Shown: positions 51,349 to 60,675, counted from the first letter of the stretch. The stretch is DNA of 64,000 bases from Frigoriflavimonas asaccharolytica (GCF_013294015.1 NZ_JABSNO010000001.1:1-64000); one strand, 5' to 3'. Translations and numbers: made by a program. Notes: generated by a model not told the origin, from the sequence alone.

Positions 51349-53397
51349 ATGAACGCTCCAATTGCAAATAAAATAGATAAAACATTAACCGTACACAACG
51401 ATACAAGAGTAGATCCTTATTTCTGGATGAATGAAAAAGAAAATCCCGAAGTAATATCTCATCTAGAAGCCGAAAATAAATTTTGCGATTTCATGTTGGA
51501 AGATACAGAAGATCTGCAAAATATGCTCTATGAAGAAATGAAAGGGCGTTACAAAAAAGACGATGAATCTCTACCTTATTTTTTTAATGAATATTGGTAT
51601 ATCGTGCGGTATGAAAAGGGGAAAGAATACCCTATTTTTTGTAGAAAACACCTCTCTTTAGAAGCAGAAGAAGAAATAATGCTGAACGTAAACGTACTTG
51701 CAGAAGGTCAGGAATTTCTAGAAATAGGAAGTGTTTCTGTATCTCCAAACAACGAATTACTATCTTTCTCAACAGACTTAGTTAGCAGAAGAATTTATTC
51801 AATATTTTTCAAAAATTTGAAAACTGGCGAGCTTTTTCAAGACGTTATTTCAAATACGACAGGCAAAACAGTGTGGGCAAATGACAATATGCACATATTT
51901 TATATAAGAAAAGACATTAATCTTCGAGCATTTCAAGTTTACAGACATCAATTAGGAACAAACTCTGATCTAGATATTTTGGTTTTTCATGAAGATGATG
52001 ATACTTTTGATGTAGACATTTCTAAAAGCAAATCTCAAGATTTTATTTTTATTTCTAGCTCTACTACCAATACAGATGAGCACAGATTTATACCATCAAA
52101 CAATGTTTTTGCAGATTGGAAAATAATTCAACCCAGAACCGAAGATTTAGAATATGCCGTAGAACATTTTGAAGATGAATTCTATATCATTAATAATACA
52201 GACGATGCTTTTAATTTTAAAATTTCCACCACGAAAGTGATAAATTGCAGCGTAGAAAATTGGGTAGATTTAATTCCACATAGAGAAGATGTTTTGATTG
52301 AAGGATTTGAAATTTTTAAAAATTTTCTAGTTGTAGAAGAGCGAAAAGAAGGACTTCTGCAGATAAACATCATTAACAATCTAGATAGAACATCGCATTA
52401 TTTAAATTTCTCAGAGCCAACTTATAGCGCATTTATTGGTGTAAATTTAGAATTCAACACAGAAATTTTGCGTTTTGGCTACACTTCATTGGTACAACCA
52501 AGTTCTACTTTCGAATATAATATGAAGGACAAATCTTCTGAATTATTAAAAGAACAACCCGTTTTAGGAGGAAAATTCGCGAGAGAAAACTACATAAGCG
52601 AAAGAATATGGGCAAAATCCAGAGATGGAAATTCGGAAATTCCTATTTCTTTGGTTTATCACAAAAACACGAAAAAATCTGCAGAAACACCGTTATTAAT
52701 ATATGGTTACGGAAGCTACGGACATACGATAGATGCTAGCTTTTCTAATGTAAGATTGTCGCTTTTGGATCGTGGCTTCATATATGCAATTGCGCACATT
52801 CGCGGTGGAGAATATTTGGGCAGACATTGGTATGAAGAAGGCAGAATGCTGGAAAAGAAAAACACCTTTTACGATTTTATAGATGCTTCTCTGTTTTTAA
52901 TTGATGAAAATTACACGTCAAAACCTCATCTTTACGCGATGGGAGGAAGTGCAGGTGGACTTTTGATGGGTGGAATTGTAAATATGGCACCAGATTTATA
53001 CAATGGAATTGTAGCACAAGTTCCCTTCGTAGATGTAGTTTCTACAATGTTGGATGATACAATTCCTTTAACAACGGGAGAATACGACGAATGGGGAAAC
53101 CCGAATGATGAAGAATATTATCATTATATAAAATCTTATTCGCCGTATGATAATGTGGAAGCAAAAAATTATCCAAATATGTTGATCACCACAGGTTTTC
53201 ATGATTCTCAAGTGCAATATTGGGAACCTGCAAAATGGACCGCAAAATTGCGAGAATTAAAAACAGACAATAATTTACTATTATTCAAAACAGACATGAC
53301 ATCCGGACATGGCGGTGCTTCCGGAAGATTTGAAAGTTTGAAAGAAGACGCTTTGGAGTTTGCGTTTTTGTTTAAATTGGAGAATATCACTAAATAA
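51349..53397 (+). CDS. S9 prolyl oligopeptidase family protein (oligopeptidase B-like)
   Basis: This 682-residue serine peptidase has an N-terminal beta-propeller (about 70-400) gating the active site and a C-terminal alpha/beta-hydrolase domain. The triad is visible: Ser534 in GGSAGG, Asp619 in GFHDSQV and His654 in SGHGGASG. The N-terminal DPYFWMNEKENPEV matches oligopeptidase B (protease II), which cuts short peptides after Arg or Lys. There is no signal peptide, so it is probably cytoplasmic. It stands alone after the hemD terminator. Confidence 0.93.
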   Translation: MNAPIANKIDKTLTVHNDTRVDPYFWMNEKENPEVISHLEAENKFCDFMLEDTEDLQNMLYEEMKGRYKKDDESLPYFFNEYWYIVRYEKGKEYPIFCRKHLSLEAEEEIMLNVNVLAEGQEFLEIGSVSVSPNNELLSFSTDLVSRRIYSIFFKNLKTGELFQDVISNTTGKTVWANDNMHIFYIRKDINLRAFQVYRHQLGTNSDLDILVFHEDDDTFDVDISKSKSQDFIFISSSTTNTDEHRFIPSNNVFADWKIIQPRTEDLEYAVEHFEDEFYIINNTDDAFNFKISTTKVINCSVENWVDLIPHREDVLIEGFEIFKNFLVVEERKEGLLQINIINNLDRTSHYLNFSEPTYSAFIGVNLEFNTEILRFGYTSLVQPSSTFEYNMKDKSSELLKEQPVLGGKFARENYISERIWAKSRDGNSEIPISLVYHKNTKKSAETPLLIYGYGSYGHTIDASFSNVRLSLLDRGFIYAIAHIRGGEYLGRHWYEEGRMLEKKNTFYDFIDASLFLIDENYTSKPHLYAMGGSAGGLLMGGIVNMAPDLYNGIVAQVPFVDVVSTMLDDTIPLTTGEYDEWGNPNDEEYYHYIKSYSPYDNVEAKNYPNMLITTGFHDSQVQYWEPAKWTAKLRELKTDNNLLLFKTDMTSGHGGASGRFESLKEDALEFAFLFKLENITK

Positions 53398-53413
53398 TAT
53401 CTAATAAAATTTT

Positions 53414-53559
53414 AACCACAAATTGAAAATTCTACGAAGTCAAAATAAACAAAAGTAGAAGAAAATTTAATTCAGTTTAAAGATAAAATAACATTTTCAA
53501 ATTTTATTTTCTTTTTAAGAAGAGCTACTTAAACCCTTACCTTTGTTCCTTTTGTGGTT
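53414..53559. repeat. Intergenic element bounded by 9-bp inverted repeats
   Basis: AACCACAAA (53414-53422) and TTTGTGGTT (53551-53559) are perfect reverse complements enclosing 128 bases without a gene. It has the same build and similar length (146 bases) as the elements at 31210-31326 and 36533-36683. Confidence 0.55.
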
Positions 53560-53618
53560 GGAAAAAATACATGATTTTCAAAATCATTTAATAATAATCA
53601 TTTATCAATAATAAATAT

Positions 53619-53987
53619 ATGAAAGACGCAGAACTTTGGAAATTAATAGGAGAATTTTTTGTAGAAAGATTTGATACCGAAAAAAATCCCAATATAGACA
53701 CTATTTTATTTCTAATTGGGTTACAAGAATTAGGAAGTGGAAAACAGAAATATACAAAAGACGACAAACTGAACATTCTACACATCGCAGTTTGCAGACT
53801 TTTGCAACCATTTGGATATTTTTCTTTTTCGCATTATGATGATGAAGGTTATCCGCATTTTAAAGTAGAAGAAGAAATGCCAGAATTAAAACCCAATGAG
53901 CAGCAAATCTTAATGCAGAAAGCCATTATCCAATATTTTGTAGACGAAAAAATGTTTTCCAATGAAGTTTTGGAGGCTTTAGAATGA
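53619..53987 (+). CDS. Conserved hypothetical protein
   Basis: This 122-residue soluble protein is acidic and helical, with segments DTILFLIGLQELGSG, ILHIAVCRLLQPFGYFSF and MQKAIIQYFVDE. I do not recognise a named family, but the density of well-formed codons, the normal ATG and the terminator directly after the stop support a real gene. It precedes the histidine kinase gene but is cut off from it by the terminator. Confidence 0.7.
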   Translation: MKDAELWKLIGEFFVERFDTEKNPNIDTILFLIGLQELGSGKQKYTKDDKLNILHIAVCRLLQPFGYFSFSHYDDEGYPHFKVEEEMPELKPNEQQILMQKAIIQYFVDEKMFSNEVLEALE

Positions 53988-54018
53988 TAAATTTTAGTTA
54001 AACTTATTGATTTTAGTT

Positions 54019-54052
54019 AAAGATGCACAATTTTTTGGTGCATCTTTTGTTT
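54019..54052 (+). terminator. Intrinsic terminator
   Basis: AAAGATGCAC (54019-54028) and GTGCATCTTT (54038-54047) form a perfect 10-pair stem followed by TGTTTTT. It ends the transcript of the conserved hypothetical gene. Confidence 0.88.
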
Positions 54053-54101
54053 TTATATTCTTAAAATGACTAATTTTAACAATTCAAATATATTTCCTTA
54101 A

Positions 54102-55646
54102 ATGAATAATAGATTTATTCCTGTCATTTCCGTTTTTATGACGATTTCTCTAATCGTTTTCGTTGCACTTCAATTCTATTGGTTGAAGGGATATTACGGT
54201 GCATTAGAACAAGATTTTAATAATAATGTGCACAAGGCTCTAGAAAATACTGCTAAAAAAGTAGGTATTATAGAAGTTGAAAAATACTACGCAAAATACG
54301 GAGGTTTTGACAAAGATTTTATCAATAATAAAGAAAAGACTTCATCTACAATGATGCAAACTGTTGTAGATTCTGGTATAAAAAGACAAATATCTGCCTA
54401 TAAAAGCATTGTAGATCAAAAAGATATTCCAGTTTCTAAAAAAGGTGATAGTTTGAAATTGACAAAAATTTTCACAGATGAAGCGCTTTTTAATATTAAA
54501 AGAAACAAAGAAACACCAGAACCATTAACGGCAGAAATTAGCAATGATATAGAAAGTGGTGAATTTCAAACGCGAGAGTTTGCGAACTTCTTATCTTCTT
54601 CTTTGTCTGCAGAAGAACGTGTAGATTCAAAAGTATTGGACTCTATCTTGCAAAAGGAACTAAAATTAGCTGGTATAGAAACGAGGTTTGGATTTGGGGT
54701 TTTCGGAAAAGACAATAAGAAAACTAAGGTCTCCAATAAATTATTTCGGGAAGAAAGCGATAATGAAAAATATTCTTACCCTCTTTTTGTAGACAATAAA
54801 GACAAAACCTTATATACTTTGGCGCTCGTTTTTCCACGTAAAGACACTTCTTTAGCAAAAACAAATTTACCAATGTTGCTAGGAACTTTTATGTCTTTGC
54901 TCACGATTTTGGGAATTTATATTATCTCCATCAATTATATGATGCGCCAGAAAAAAATTGCAGAAGTGAAAACGGATTTCATCAATAATATGTCGCATGA
55001 ATTTAAAACTCCACTCGCCACAATTTCTGTAGCTACAGATTCTCTTGCGAATGATAAAATTGCGACCAACCCAGAGAAAGTGAAATACTATTCTGGCCTC
55101 ATCAAACAAGAAAATTTACGCATGAAAAAGCAGGTAGAAAACGTGCTAAACATGTCTAAACTAGAGAGGAATGAGGTAAAATTATTTTTAAAAGAAGCCA
55201 ACGTACGAGATTTAATAAAAGAAGTTTGTGCCTCTTTTAGTTTAATTTTATCGCAAAGAAATGGTTCTTTAGTTCAAGAATTTAATGCGGAGAAGTACAA
55301 ATTCAAAATTGATGAATTTCATATTTCAAATTTACTGATCAACCTTTTGGATAATGCCAACAAATATTCGCCAGAATCGCCAGAAATTGTAATTTCTACA
55401 AAAAACGAAGGGAATTGGTATGTAATTTCTGTGGAAGACAAGGGAATGGGAATGGAACTTGAAAATAAAACCAGAATTTTCGAGAAGTTTTTCCGAGAAG
55501 AAACGGGGAATATCCACAATGCGAAAGGACAAGGATTGGGATTATCTTACGTAAAAAAAATAACAGAACTCCATAAAGGACAAATTTTTGTAGAATCTGA
55601 AAAAGGAAAAGGAAGTAAATTTATTGTAAAATTACCAATGTCTTAA
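54102..55646 (+). CDS. Sensor histidine kinase
   Basis: This 514-residue membrane kinase has two membrane segments (about 10-28 and 255-277) enclosing a periplasmic sensor region of about 225 residues. HisKA follows with phospho-acceptor His299 in NNMSHEFKTPLA, then HATPase with the N box NLLINLLDNANKYS, VEDKGMGM and GQGLGLSYVKK. There is no clear HAMP domain of full length. The response-regulator gene follows 96 bases later, forming a two-component pair. The stimulus is unknown; no family ligand pocket is recognisable. Confidence 0.94.
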   Translation: MNNRFIPVISVFMTISLIVFVALQFYWLKGYYGALEQDFNNNVHKALENTAKKVGIIEVEKYYAKYGGFDKDFINNKEKTSSTMMQTVVDSGIKRQISAYKSIVDQKDIPVSKKGDSLKLTKIFTDEALFNIKRNKETPEPLTAEISNDIESGEFQTREFANFLSSSLSAEERVDSKVLDSILQKELKLAGIETRFGFGVFGKDNKKTKVSNKLFREESDNEKYSYPLFVDNKDKTLYTLALVFPRKDTSLAKTNLPMLLGTFMSLLTILGIYIISINYMMRQKKIAEVKTDFINNMSHEFKTPLATISVATDSLANDKIATNPEKVKYYSGLIKQENLRMKKQVENVLNMSKLERNEVKLFLKEANVRDLIKEVCASFSLILSQRNGSLVQEFNAEKYKFKIDEFHISNLLINLLDNANKYSPESPEIVISTKNEGNWYVISVEDKGMGMELENKTRIFEKFFREETGNIHNAKGQGLGLSYVKKITELHKGQIFVESEKGKGSKFIVKLPMS

Positions 55647-55742
55647 AATATAAATGATGAATGATTATCAAGAAGCGATAAATTGAGCGCTAAATTTAAT
55701 CTATCATCTATAATCAATTATTAAATTATTAAAATAAAAAAC

Positions 55743-56429
55743 ATGAGCAATAGAATATTATTAGTAGAAGACGATCAAAGTTTTGGTGCGGTTTTAAAGG
55801 ATTATTTAAGCATTAATAACTTTGAAGTTACGCTTGCTACAGATGGAGAACAAGGTTTGAAAGAATTTACAGAAAACGATTTCGATATTTGTATTTTTGA
55901 TGTAATGATGCCAAAAAAAGACGGATTTTCTCTAGCAGAAGATGTGAAAAAAATTGACAAGAATGCGCCAATTATTTTCTTAACTGCAAGAAATATGCGC
56001 GAAGATATTTTGAAAGGTTATCAGCTTGGAGCAGATGATTACATCACCAAACCATTTGATACAGAGTTACTTTTATACAAAATAAAAGCAATTCTTCAGC
56101 GAAGCACAACTATTGAAGATGATGAGCAAGAGCAATTTAAAATGAGCAATATTTATTTTGATTCTATGCTTCGTCAATTGAAAGTACATGATGAAAATTA
56201 CAAACTTTCCCCAAAAGAAAACGAATTATTGAAATTGCTTTGTCAGCATAGAAATGATTTTATGCCAAGAGATTTAGCTTTAAGAAAAATCTGGAAAAAA
56301 GAAAACTATTTTACCGCAAGAAGTATGGATGTTTACATCGCAAAATTGCGTAAATATTTGAAAGAAGACGAAGGTTTAGAAATTATCAATGTTCACGGGG
56401 AAGGGTTTAGATTGTTGGTGAAAAACTAA
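55743..56429 (+). CDS. OmpR/PhoB-type response regulator
   Basis: This 228-residue transcription factor has a receiver domain with acidic pocket Glu9-Asp10-Asp11, phospho-acceptor Asp53 (CIFDVMMPKKDG) and Lys103 (YITKPF). A winged-helix DNA-binding domain (about 130-226, ending FRLLVKN) follows. It partners the histidine kinase just upstream. Target genes are not visible, though the next three genes point the same way. Confidence 0.95.
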   Translation: MSNRILLVEDDQSFGAVLKDYLSINNFEVTLATDGEQGLKEFTENDFDICIFDVMMPKKDGFSLAEDVKKIDKNAPIIFLTARNMREDILKGYQLGADDYITKPFDTELLLYKIKAILQRSTTIEDDEQEQFKMSNIYFDSMLRQLKVHDENYKLSPKENELLKLLCQHRNDFMPRDLALRKIWKKENYFTARSMDVYIAKLRKYLKEDEGLEIINVHGEGFRLLVKN

Positions 56430-56497
56430 TTTTTTTTAAAAACTAACGCATAAGTTTCGTGCAAAACGATAAATTTTATATTTCGTAAATTCGCAAA

Positions 56498-56962
56498 ATG
56501 ATCAATCAATTTAAAATATTTTCAGCGGCAGTTATATCTATTTTGGCAGTTTCTTGCTCACAGAACAAGGAAATTAAACCTACATATATAGAAGAAGCTT
56601 CAGCAAATACGCAAGAAGTTGCGCCCAACTCCCCATCGATAGTTGCAACTAATCCAGAAGCAGTTGTGAATGGTGGACAAGTAAGCGCACCCGTTGCTGC
56701 AGCAAATCCTCAACCACAAAAAGTGGCACCAGGAATGAATCCCGCACACGGCGAACCAGGACATAGATGTGATATTTCTGTAGGAGCACCTCTAAATTCT
56801 CCCGTTGCAACACCTGCTGCTGCACCACAAGTAATGCCACAAACTGTAAATCCTACACCACAATCTGCACCCGTTGCAAACCCAATGAATTTGGCTGTAA
56901 ATCCTGCTCATGGTGAAGCTGGACATAGTTGTGCAATTGCAGTTGGAGCTCCATTCAAATAA
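56498..56962 (+). CDS. Lipoprotein with two HGExGHxC motifs
   Basis: This 154-residue protein has a lipoprotein signal ending in VSC (Cys20) followed by a flexible Pro/Ala/Val-rich chain. It carries two copies of the motif NPAHGEPGHRCDISVGAP / NPAHGEAGHSCAIAVGAP, around residues 84-101 and at the C terminus. Each motif has two His and one Cys. Metal binding is a reasonable inference, given the Cys-rich protein and HMA-containing receptor that follow. It belongs to no family I can name. Confidence 0.75.
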   Translation: MINQFKIFSAAVISILAVSCSQNKEIKPTYIEEASANTQEVAPNSPSIVATNPEAVVNGGQVSAPVAAANPQPQKVAPGMNPAHGEPGHRCDISVGAPLNSPVATPAAAPQVMPQTVNPTPQSAPVANPMNLAVNPAHGEAGHSCAIAVGAPFK

Positions 56963-56965
56963 AAA

Positions 56966-57331
56966 ATGCATCAATTTTTTAAAATATCAACATTAATACT
57001 ATTTTTAGGAATTTTTTTAATTCCTAAAAATTTTAATGCTGCTCCTATTTTAAAAAATTCTTGTTGTTCACAAATGTCTCTAGAAAGTTGTGGCGGAGAA
57101 TCTGGTAAAAAAGAAGATCCTTGCCATTCCAAAGACAAAAAAGAAAGTAGCAAAGATTGTCAAGATTGTCATTCTTGCGCATCTGTTGGTTTCTTTGCAG
57201 ATCTGCAAAAAGATAATTTCTTAGAAGAAAATATTTTAATTAAAAATTCTTCTCAAAAAATCTCATTTTATATCACGCCAGAATTTTCAGATTTCGCTTC
57301 GAAGATTTGGCAACCGCCCAAAATAATTTAA
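56966..57331 (+). CDS. Small Cys-rich secreted protein
   Basis: This 121-residue protein has a signal peptide (to about residue 25, FNAAP) and a compact segment with seven cysteines and two histidines: NSCCSQ, ESCGG, DPCHS and KDCQDCHSC. It ends IWQPPKII. The CC...PP layout recalls the small secreted HYC_CC_PP proteins that sit next to copper or HMA-TonB genes in Bacteroidota; this is tentative, as the HYC motif is not present. It begins three bases after the lipoprotein gene, so the two are cotranscribed. Confidence 0.7.
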   Translation: MHQFFKISTLILFLGIFLIPKNFNAAPILKNSCCSQMSLESCGGESGKKEDPCHSKDKKESSKDCQDCHSCASVGFFADLQKDNFLEENILIKNSSQKISFYITPEFSDFASKIWQPPKII

Positions 57332-57424
57332 TTATCATTTTCGATTATTGTTTATTTTTCTACGCTATTTTTAGTTTGTAGAAAATGAATTATTTAGACA
57401 AAATTTTAAATTAAATTATTAATA

Positions 57425-60400
57425 ATGAATATATTACAAAAAAGTATTCTTCTCTTTTCTCTGTGCTTTACCTATTTACTTTTCGCCCAAAAAACAACTT
57501 CTGAAACTGCAATGGTGAAAGGAAATTGCGGAATGTGCAAAGCTAGAATAGAAACTGCAGCAAAAGATGCTGGTGCGAAAATGGCAAATTGGAGCGCAGA
57601 AACTCAAAAACTCAAGATGGAATTTGATCCATCCAAAACTTCCGAATCCAAAATTTTACAAAAAATAGCCGAAGTTGGTCATGATAATGAGCTTTATAAA
57701 GCAGAAACAGATACCTATTCCAAACTTCCTGGTTGTTGCTTGTACGATAGAGAAAATGCAACAGAAGAATCATCTAACATAGAAAACTCCAACGAATTTT
57801 CTGTGAAAGGACATTGCGGAATGTGCAAAAGTAGAATAGAGACGACGGCAAAAAAAGCAGGTGCAACATCTGCAACTTGGGATTTAGAATACCAAAAACT
57901 AACCATGGATTTTGATGCTTCCAAGGTATCTGCAAATGAAATTTTACAAAAAATTGCCGATGCAGGTCATGATAATGAAATGTACAAAGCAAAAGATTCA
58001 ACTTACGATGCGCTGCCAGATTGCTGTCTGTATGATCGGGATTCTGAATTTCCCAAAAATGGTAAAAAAGTAGAAATTGAAAATGGACACGTGAAAAGTA
58101 TTGCGATCAAAAACTCCAACGAATTTTCTGTGAAAGGACATTGCGGAATGTGCAAAAGTAGAATAGAGACGACGGCAAAAAAAGCAGGTGCAACATCTGC
58201 AACTTGGGATTTAGAATACCAAAAACTAACCATGGATTTTGATGCTTCGAAGGTATCTGCAAATGAAATTTTACAAAAAATTGCCGATGCCGGTCATGAT
58301 AATGAAATGTACAAAGCAAAAGATTCAACATACGATGCGCTACCAGATTGCTGTTTGTATGATCGGGATTCTGCATTTCCCAAAGATGGTGAAAAAGTAG
58401 AAATTGAAAATGGACACGTGAAAAGTGCCACTGAAAAAAAAGAAACAACCGAGGAACTTACAGAAGAGAAAAAAATTCAACAAGAAAAAAATATAGAAGG
58501 AGTTACTATTTTGGGCTCAAAAGATCCAACTGCTCTGAGCAAAAAGAATGCAAGCTTAACCTACAATATTTCTGGAAAAGAATTACTAAAAGCAGCATGC
58601 TGCAACCTTTCTGAAAGTTTTGAAACCAATGCAACCGTAGATGTTTCTTACAGCAATGCCGTTACGGGAACAAAACAATTGAGAATGCTTGGTCTAGACC
58701 AAAAATACACCGCATTGACGAAAGAACTATTACCAGAAATTCGTGGTTTGGCAACAGTTTATGGTCTCAATTTTATACCTGGAAGATGGATTGGAGGAAT
58801 ACAATTAACAAAAGGTGGAAGTACTGTAGTAAACGGATACGAAAGTATTACGGGACAAATAAACACAGAATTGGTGAAATTCAACGAAAAACCAGAAACC
58901 AATTTGAATATATTCGGGGATATGAACGGACGTGGAGAAATAAATTTAACACATACATCTGCTCTTACAGAAAAATGGAATCAAAGTATATTGCTCCACG
59001 GAAACGCTACCGTTGCAGAGCAAGATTATAACGACGATGGTTTTCTAGATCAACCAACAGGAAGCCAGATCAATGCAGCTTATCTTTTAAATTATAATGA
59101 TTTAGAAAATAGCGGATTTGGTTCTCATTTCGGTATCAATTTTTTGAAAGATGAAAGAAATGCTGGACAAACTGCCTTCAACAAACAATTAGATCAAAGC
59201 GAGCAAACAGCTTATGGAGTTGGAATAGATATTTCTAGATTTCAAGTGTGGAATAAAACGGGTTATGTTTTCAAGGGAAAACCTTATCAAAGCATAGGAT
59301 TATTAAACCAATACACTTACCATCAACAAGATAGCTTTTTCGGCTTGAGAGATTATTTTGGAAAGCAAAACACCTTTTATTCTAATTTAATTTTTGAAAG
59401 CATCATTGGAAATACAAATAATAAATATAAAATTGGAGCTAGTTTTTTATATGATACATTTGATGAAGATTACATTGCCCAAAATTATAAAAGAACAGAG
59501 ACTGTACCAGGCGTTTTTGCAGAATATACTTTGACTGGCGAAAAATACACTTTGGTAGCTGGAGCAAGAGTAGATTTTCACAATTTGGCGGGCACACAAT
59601 TTTCTCCAAGGTTGAATTTTAAATACGATATTGCACCGAAAACAATTTTGAGATTATCTGCAGGACGAGGATTTCGAACGGCGAATATATTTGCAGAAAG
59701 TCAAAACTATATGGCATCCAACAGAACTTTTTCAGTTTTAAATGGAACAGGAAACATCTATGGTTTGGAACCAGAAATAGCGTGGAATTATGGAGCAAGC
59801 TTACAACAAGAATTTAAATTGTTTGATAGAAAATCTACCATTGTTGCAGATTTTTTTCGCACAGATTTTAAAAATCAAGTTCTTGCAGATTTAGATGTTT
59901 CTCCACAAAGTTTAGTTTTTTATAATTTAACGGGAAATTCTTTTGCGAATAGTTTGCAAACGCAATGGGATTTTACTCCCTTCAAAAATTTTGATGTTCG
60001 TGTGGCATACAAATATTATCAAGTAGAAGCAAACTACATTTCTGGGCAAAGAGAAGTTCCTTTTATCTCTAAAAATAGAGGTTTTGCCAACTTCGCTTAT
60101 TCCACAGACAAGAATGAAAAGCAAGGAAATTGGACTTTTGACACGACCTTAAATTTAATTGGCGAACAGCGTTTACCAGATTTAAGCAATAATCCTGCAC
60201 CATTTCAATTAGCGAAATATTCGCCATCTTATTTTACGATGAATGCACAGATTGCAAGAAATTTTAATGATAAAATTCGTTTGTACATTGGTGCAGAAAA
60301 CTTGACGAGCTACATGCAAGACAATCCAATAATTGATGCGCAAAATCCTTTCAGCAATTATTTTGATGGTGGAATGGTATACGCTCCAATCATGCCAACC

Positions 60401-60433
60401 AATGCTTATGTTGGTTTGGATGTGAAGTTTTAA
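57425..60433 (+). CDS. TonB-dependent receptor with three N-terminal HMA domains
   Basis: This 1002-residue outer-membrane receptor starts with a signal peptide (to about residue 22). Three heavy-metal-associated domains follow, with CxxC pairs at Cys35/38, Cys131/134 and Cys240/243. Each is followed by a CC motif in LPGCCLYDR or LPDCCLYDR. A linker of Glu/Lys leads to the plug (CCNLSESFETN, GTKQLRMLGL, about residues 395-430) and a C-terminal 22-strand barrel. The second and third HMA units are a recent duplication. HMA domains bind Cu, Zn or similar ions, so a metal or metallophore receptor is inferred. It follows the Cys-rich gene by 93 bases. Confidence 0.92.
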   Translation: MNILQKSILLFSLCFTYLLFAQKTTSETAMVKGNCGMCKARIETAAKDAGAKMANWSAETQKLKMEFDPSKTSESKILQKIAEVGHDNELYKAETDTYSKLPGCCLYDRENATEESSNIENSNEFSVKGHCGMCKSRIETTAKKAGATSATWDLEYQKLTMDFDASKVSANEILQKIADAGHDNEMYKAKDSTYDALPDCCLYDRDSEFPKNGKKVEIENGHVKSIAIKNSNEFSVKGHCGMCKSRIETTAKKAGATSATWDLEYQKLTMDFDASKVSANEILQKIADAGHDNEMYKAKDSTYDALPDCCLYDRDSAFPKDGEKVEIENGHVKSATEKKETTEELTEEKKIQQEKNIEGVTILGSKDPTALSKKNASLTYNISGKELLKAACCNLSESFETNATVDVSYSNAVTGTKQLRMLGLDQKYTALTKELLPEIRGLATVYGLNFIPGRWIGGIQLTKGGSTVVNGYESITGQINTELVKFNEKPETNLNIFGDMNGRGEINLTHTSALTEKWNQSILLHGNATVAEQDYNDDGFLDQPTGSQINAAYLLNYNDLENSGFGSHFGINFLKDERNAGQTAFNKQLDQSEQTAYGVGIDISRFQVWNKTGYVFKGKPYQSIGLLNQYTYHQQDSFFGLRDYFGKQNTFYSNLIFESIIGNTNNKYKIGASFLYDTFDEDYIAQNYKRTETVPGVFAEYTLTGEKYTLVAGARVDFHNLAGTQFSPRLNFKYDIAPKTILRLSAGRGFRTANIFAESQNYMASNRTFSVLNGTGNIYGLEPEIAWNYGASLQQEFKLFDRKSTIVADFFRTDFKNQVLADLDVSPQSLVFYNLTGNSFANSLQTQWDFTPFKNFDVRVAYKYYQVEANYISGQREVPFISKNRGFANFAYSTDKNEKQGNWTFDTTLNLIGEQRLPDLSNNPAPFQLAKYSPSYFTMNAQIARNFNDKIRLYIGAENLTSYMQDNPIIDAQNPFSNYFDGGMVYAPIMPTNAYVGLDVKF
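57783..58436 (+). repeat. 327-bp tandem duplication of an HMA module
   Basis: Two in-frame units of 327 bases (109 codons), roughly 57783-58109 and 58110-58436, are nearly identical. Differences are scattered single bases, such as TCC against TCG, GCA against GCC and GAA against GCA. Each encodes an HMA domain plus its CC linker. The first HMA domain upstream is much more diverged. Confidence 0.92.
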
Positions 60434-60452
60434 AATAAATAATTTCAATATT

Positions 60453-60487
60453 AAAAAAGTCACGAATACCTATTTCGTGACTTTTTT
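60453..60487. terminator. Bidirectional terminator
   Basis: AAAAAAGTCACGAA (60453-60466) and TTCGTGACTTTTTT (60474-60487) form a perfect 14-pair stem. It serves the receptor gene on the plus strand and the CPXCG gene on the minus strand. Confidence 0.9.
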
Positions 60488-60492
60488 ATTTC

Positions 60493-60675
60493 CTATTGCT
60501 CAATATCTATCGCATCAAAACCCACCAATTCTTGTTCTTCAAATACGACATGAAGTTCTATAGGATTGCAACAAACTTCGCAATCTTCTATGTAAGTTTG
60601 CTCGGTTACTGATGAATCTACCAACGCAGAAATTTCTTCCCAACAATACGGACAAGTGTAAAAATGTTCGAGCAT
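60493..60675 (-). CDS. CPXCG motif-containing small zinc-ribbon protein
   Basis: This 60-residue protein has two cysteine pairs, CPYCWEEI near the N terminus and CEVCCNP near residue 33, then an acidic C terminus. This is the CPXCG (PF14255-like) family of tiny putative zinc-binding proteins, with no known function. It is a single gene convergent with the receptor gene. Confidence 0.85.
   Translation of the reverse strand: MLEHFYTCPYCWEEISALVDSSVTEQTYIEDCEVCCNPIELHVVFEEQELVGFDAIDIEQ

Noticed and set aside
54102-56429. Assigning the two-component pair firmly to metal sensing
   Set aside because: The sensor region shows no metal motif and gaps separate it from the metal genes, so the link remains only a suggestion.
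57715-58448. Minus-strand ORFs opposite the HMA repeats
   Set aside because: They arise from the reverse complement of the duplicated coding repeat and have no independent support.
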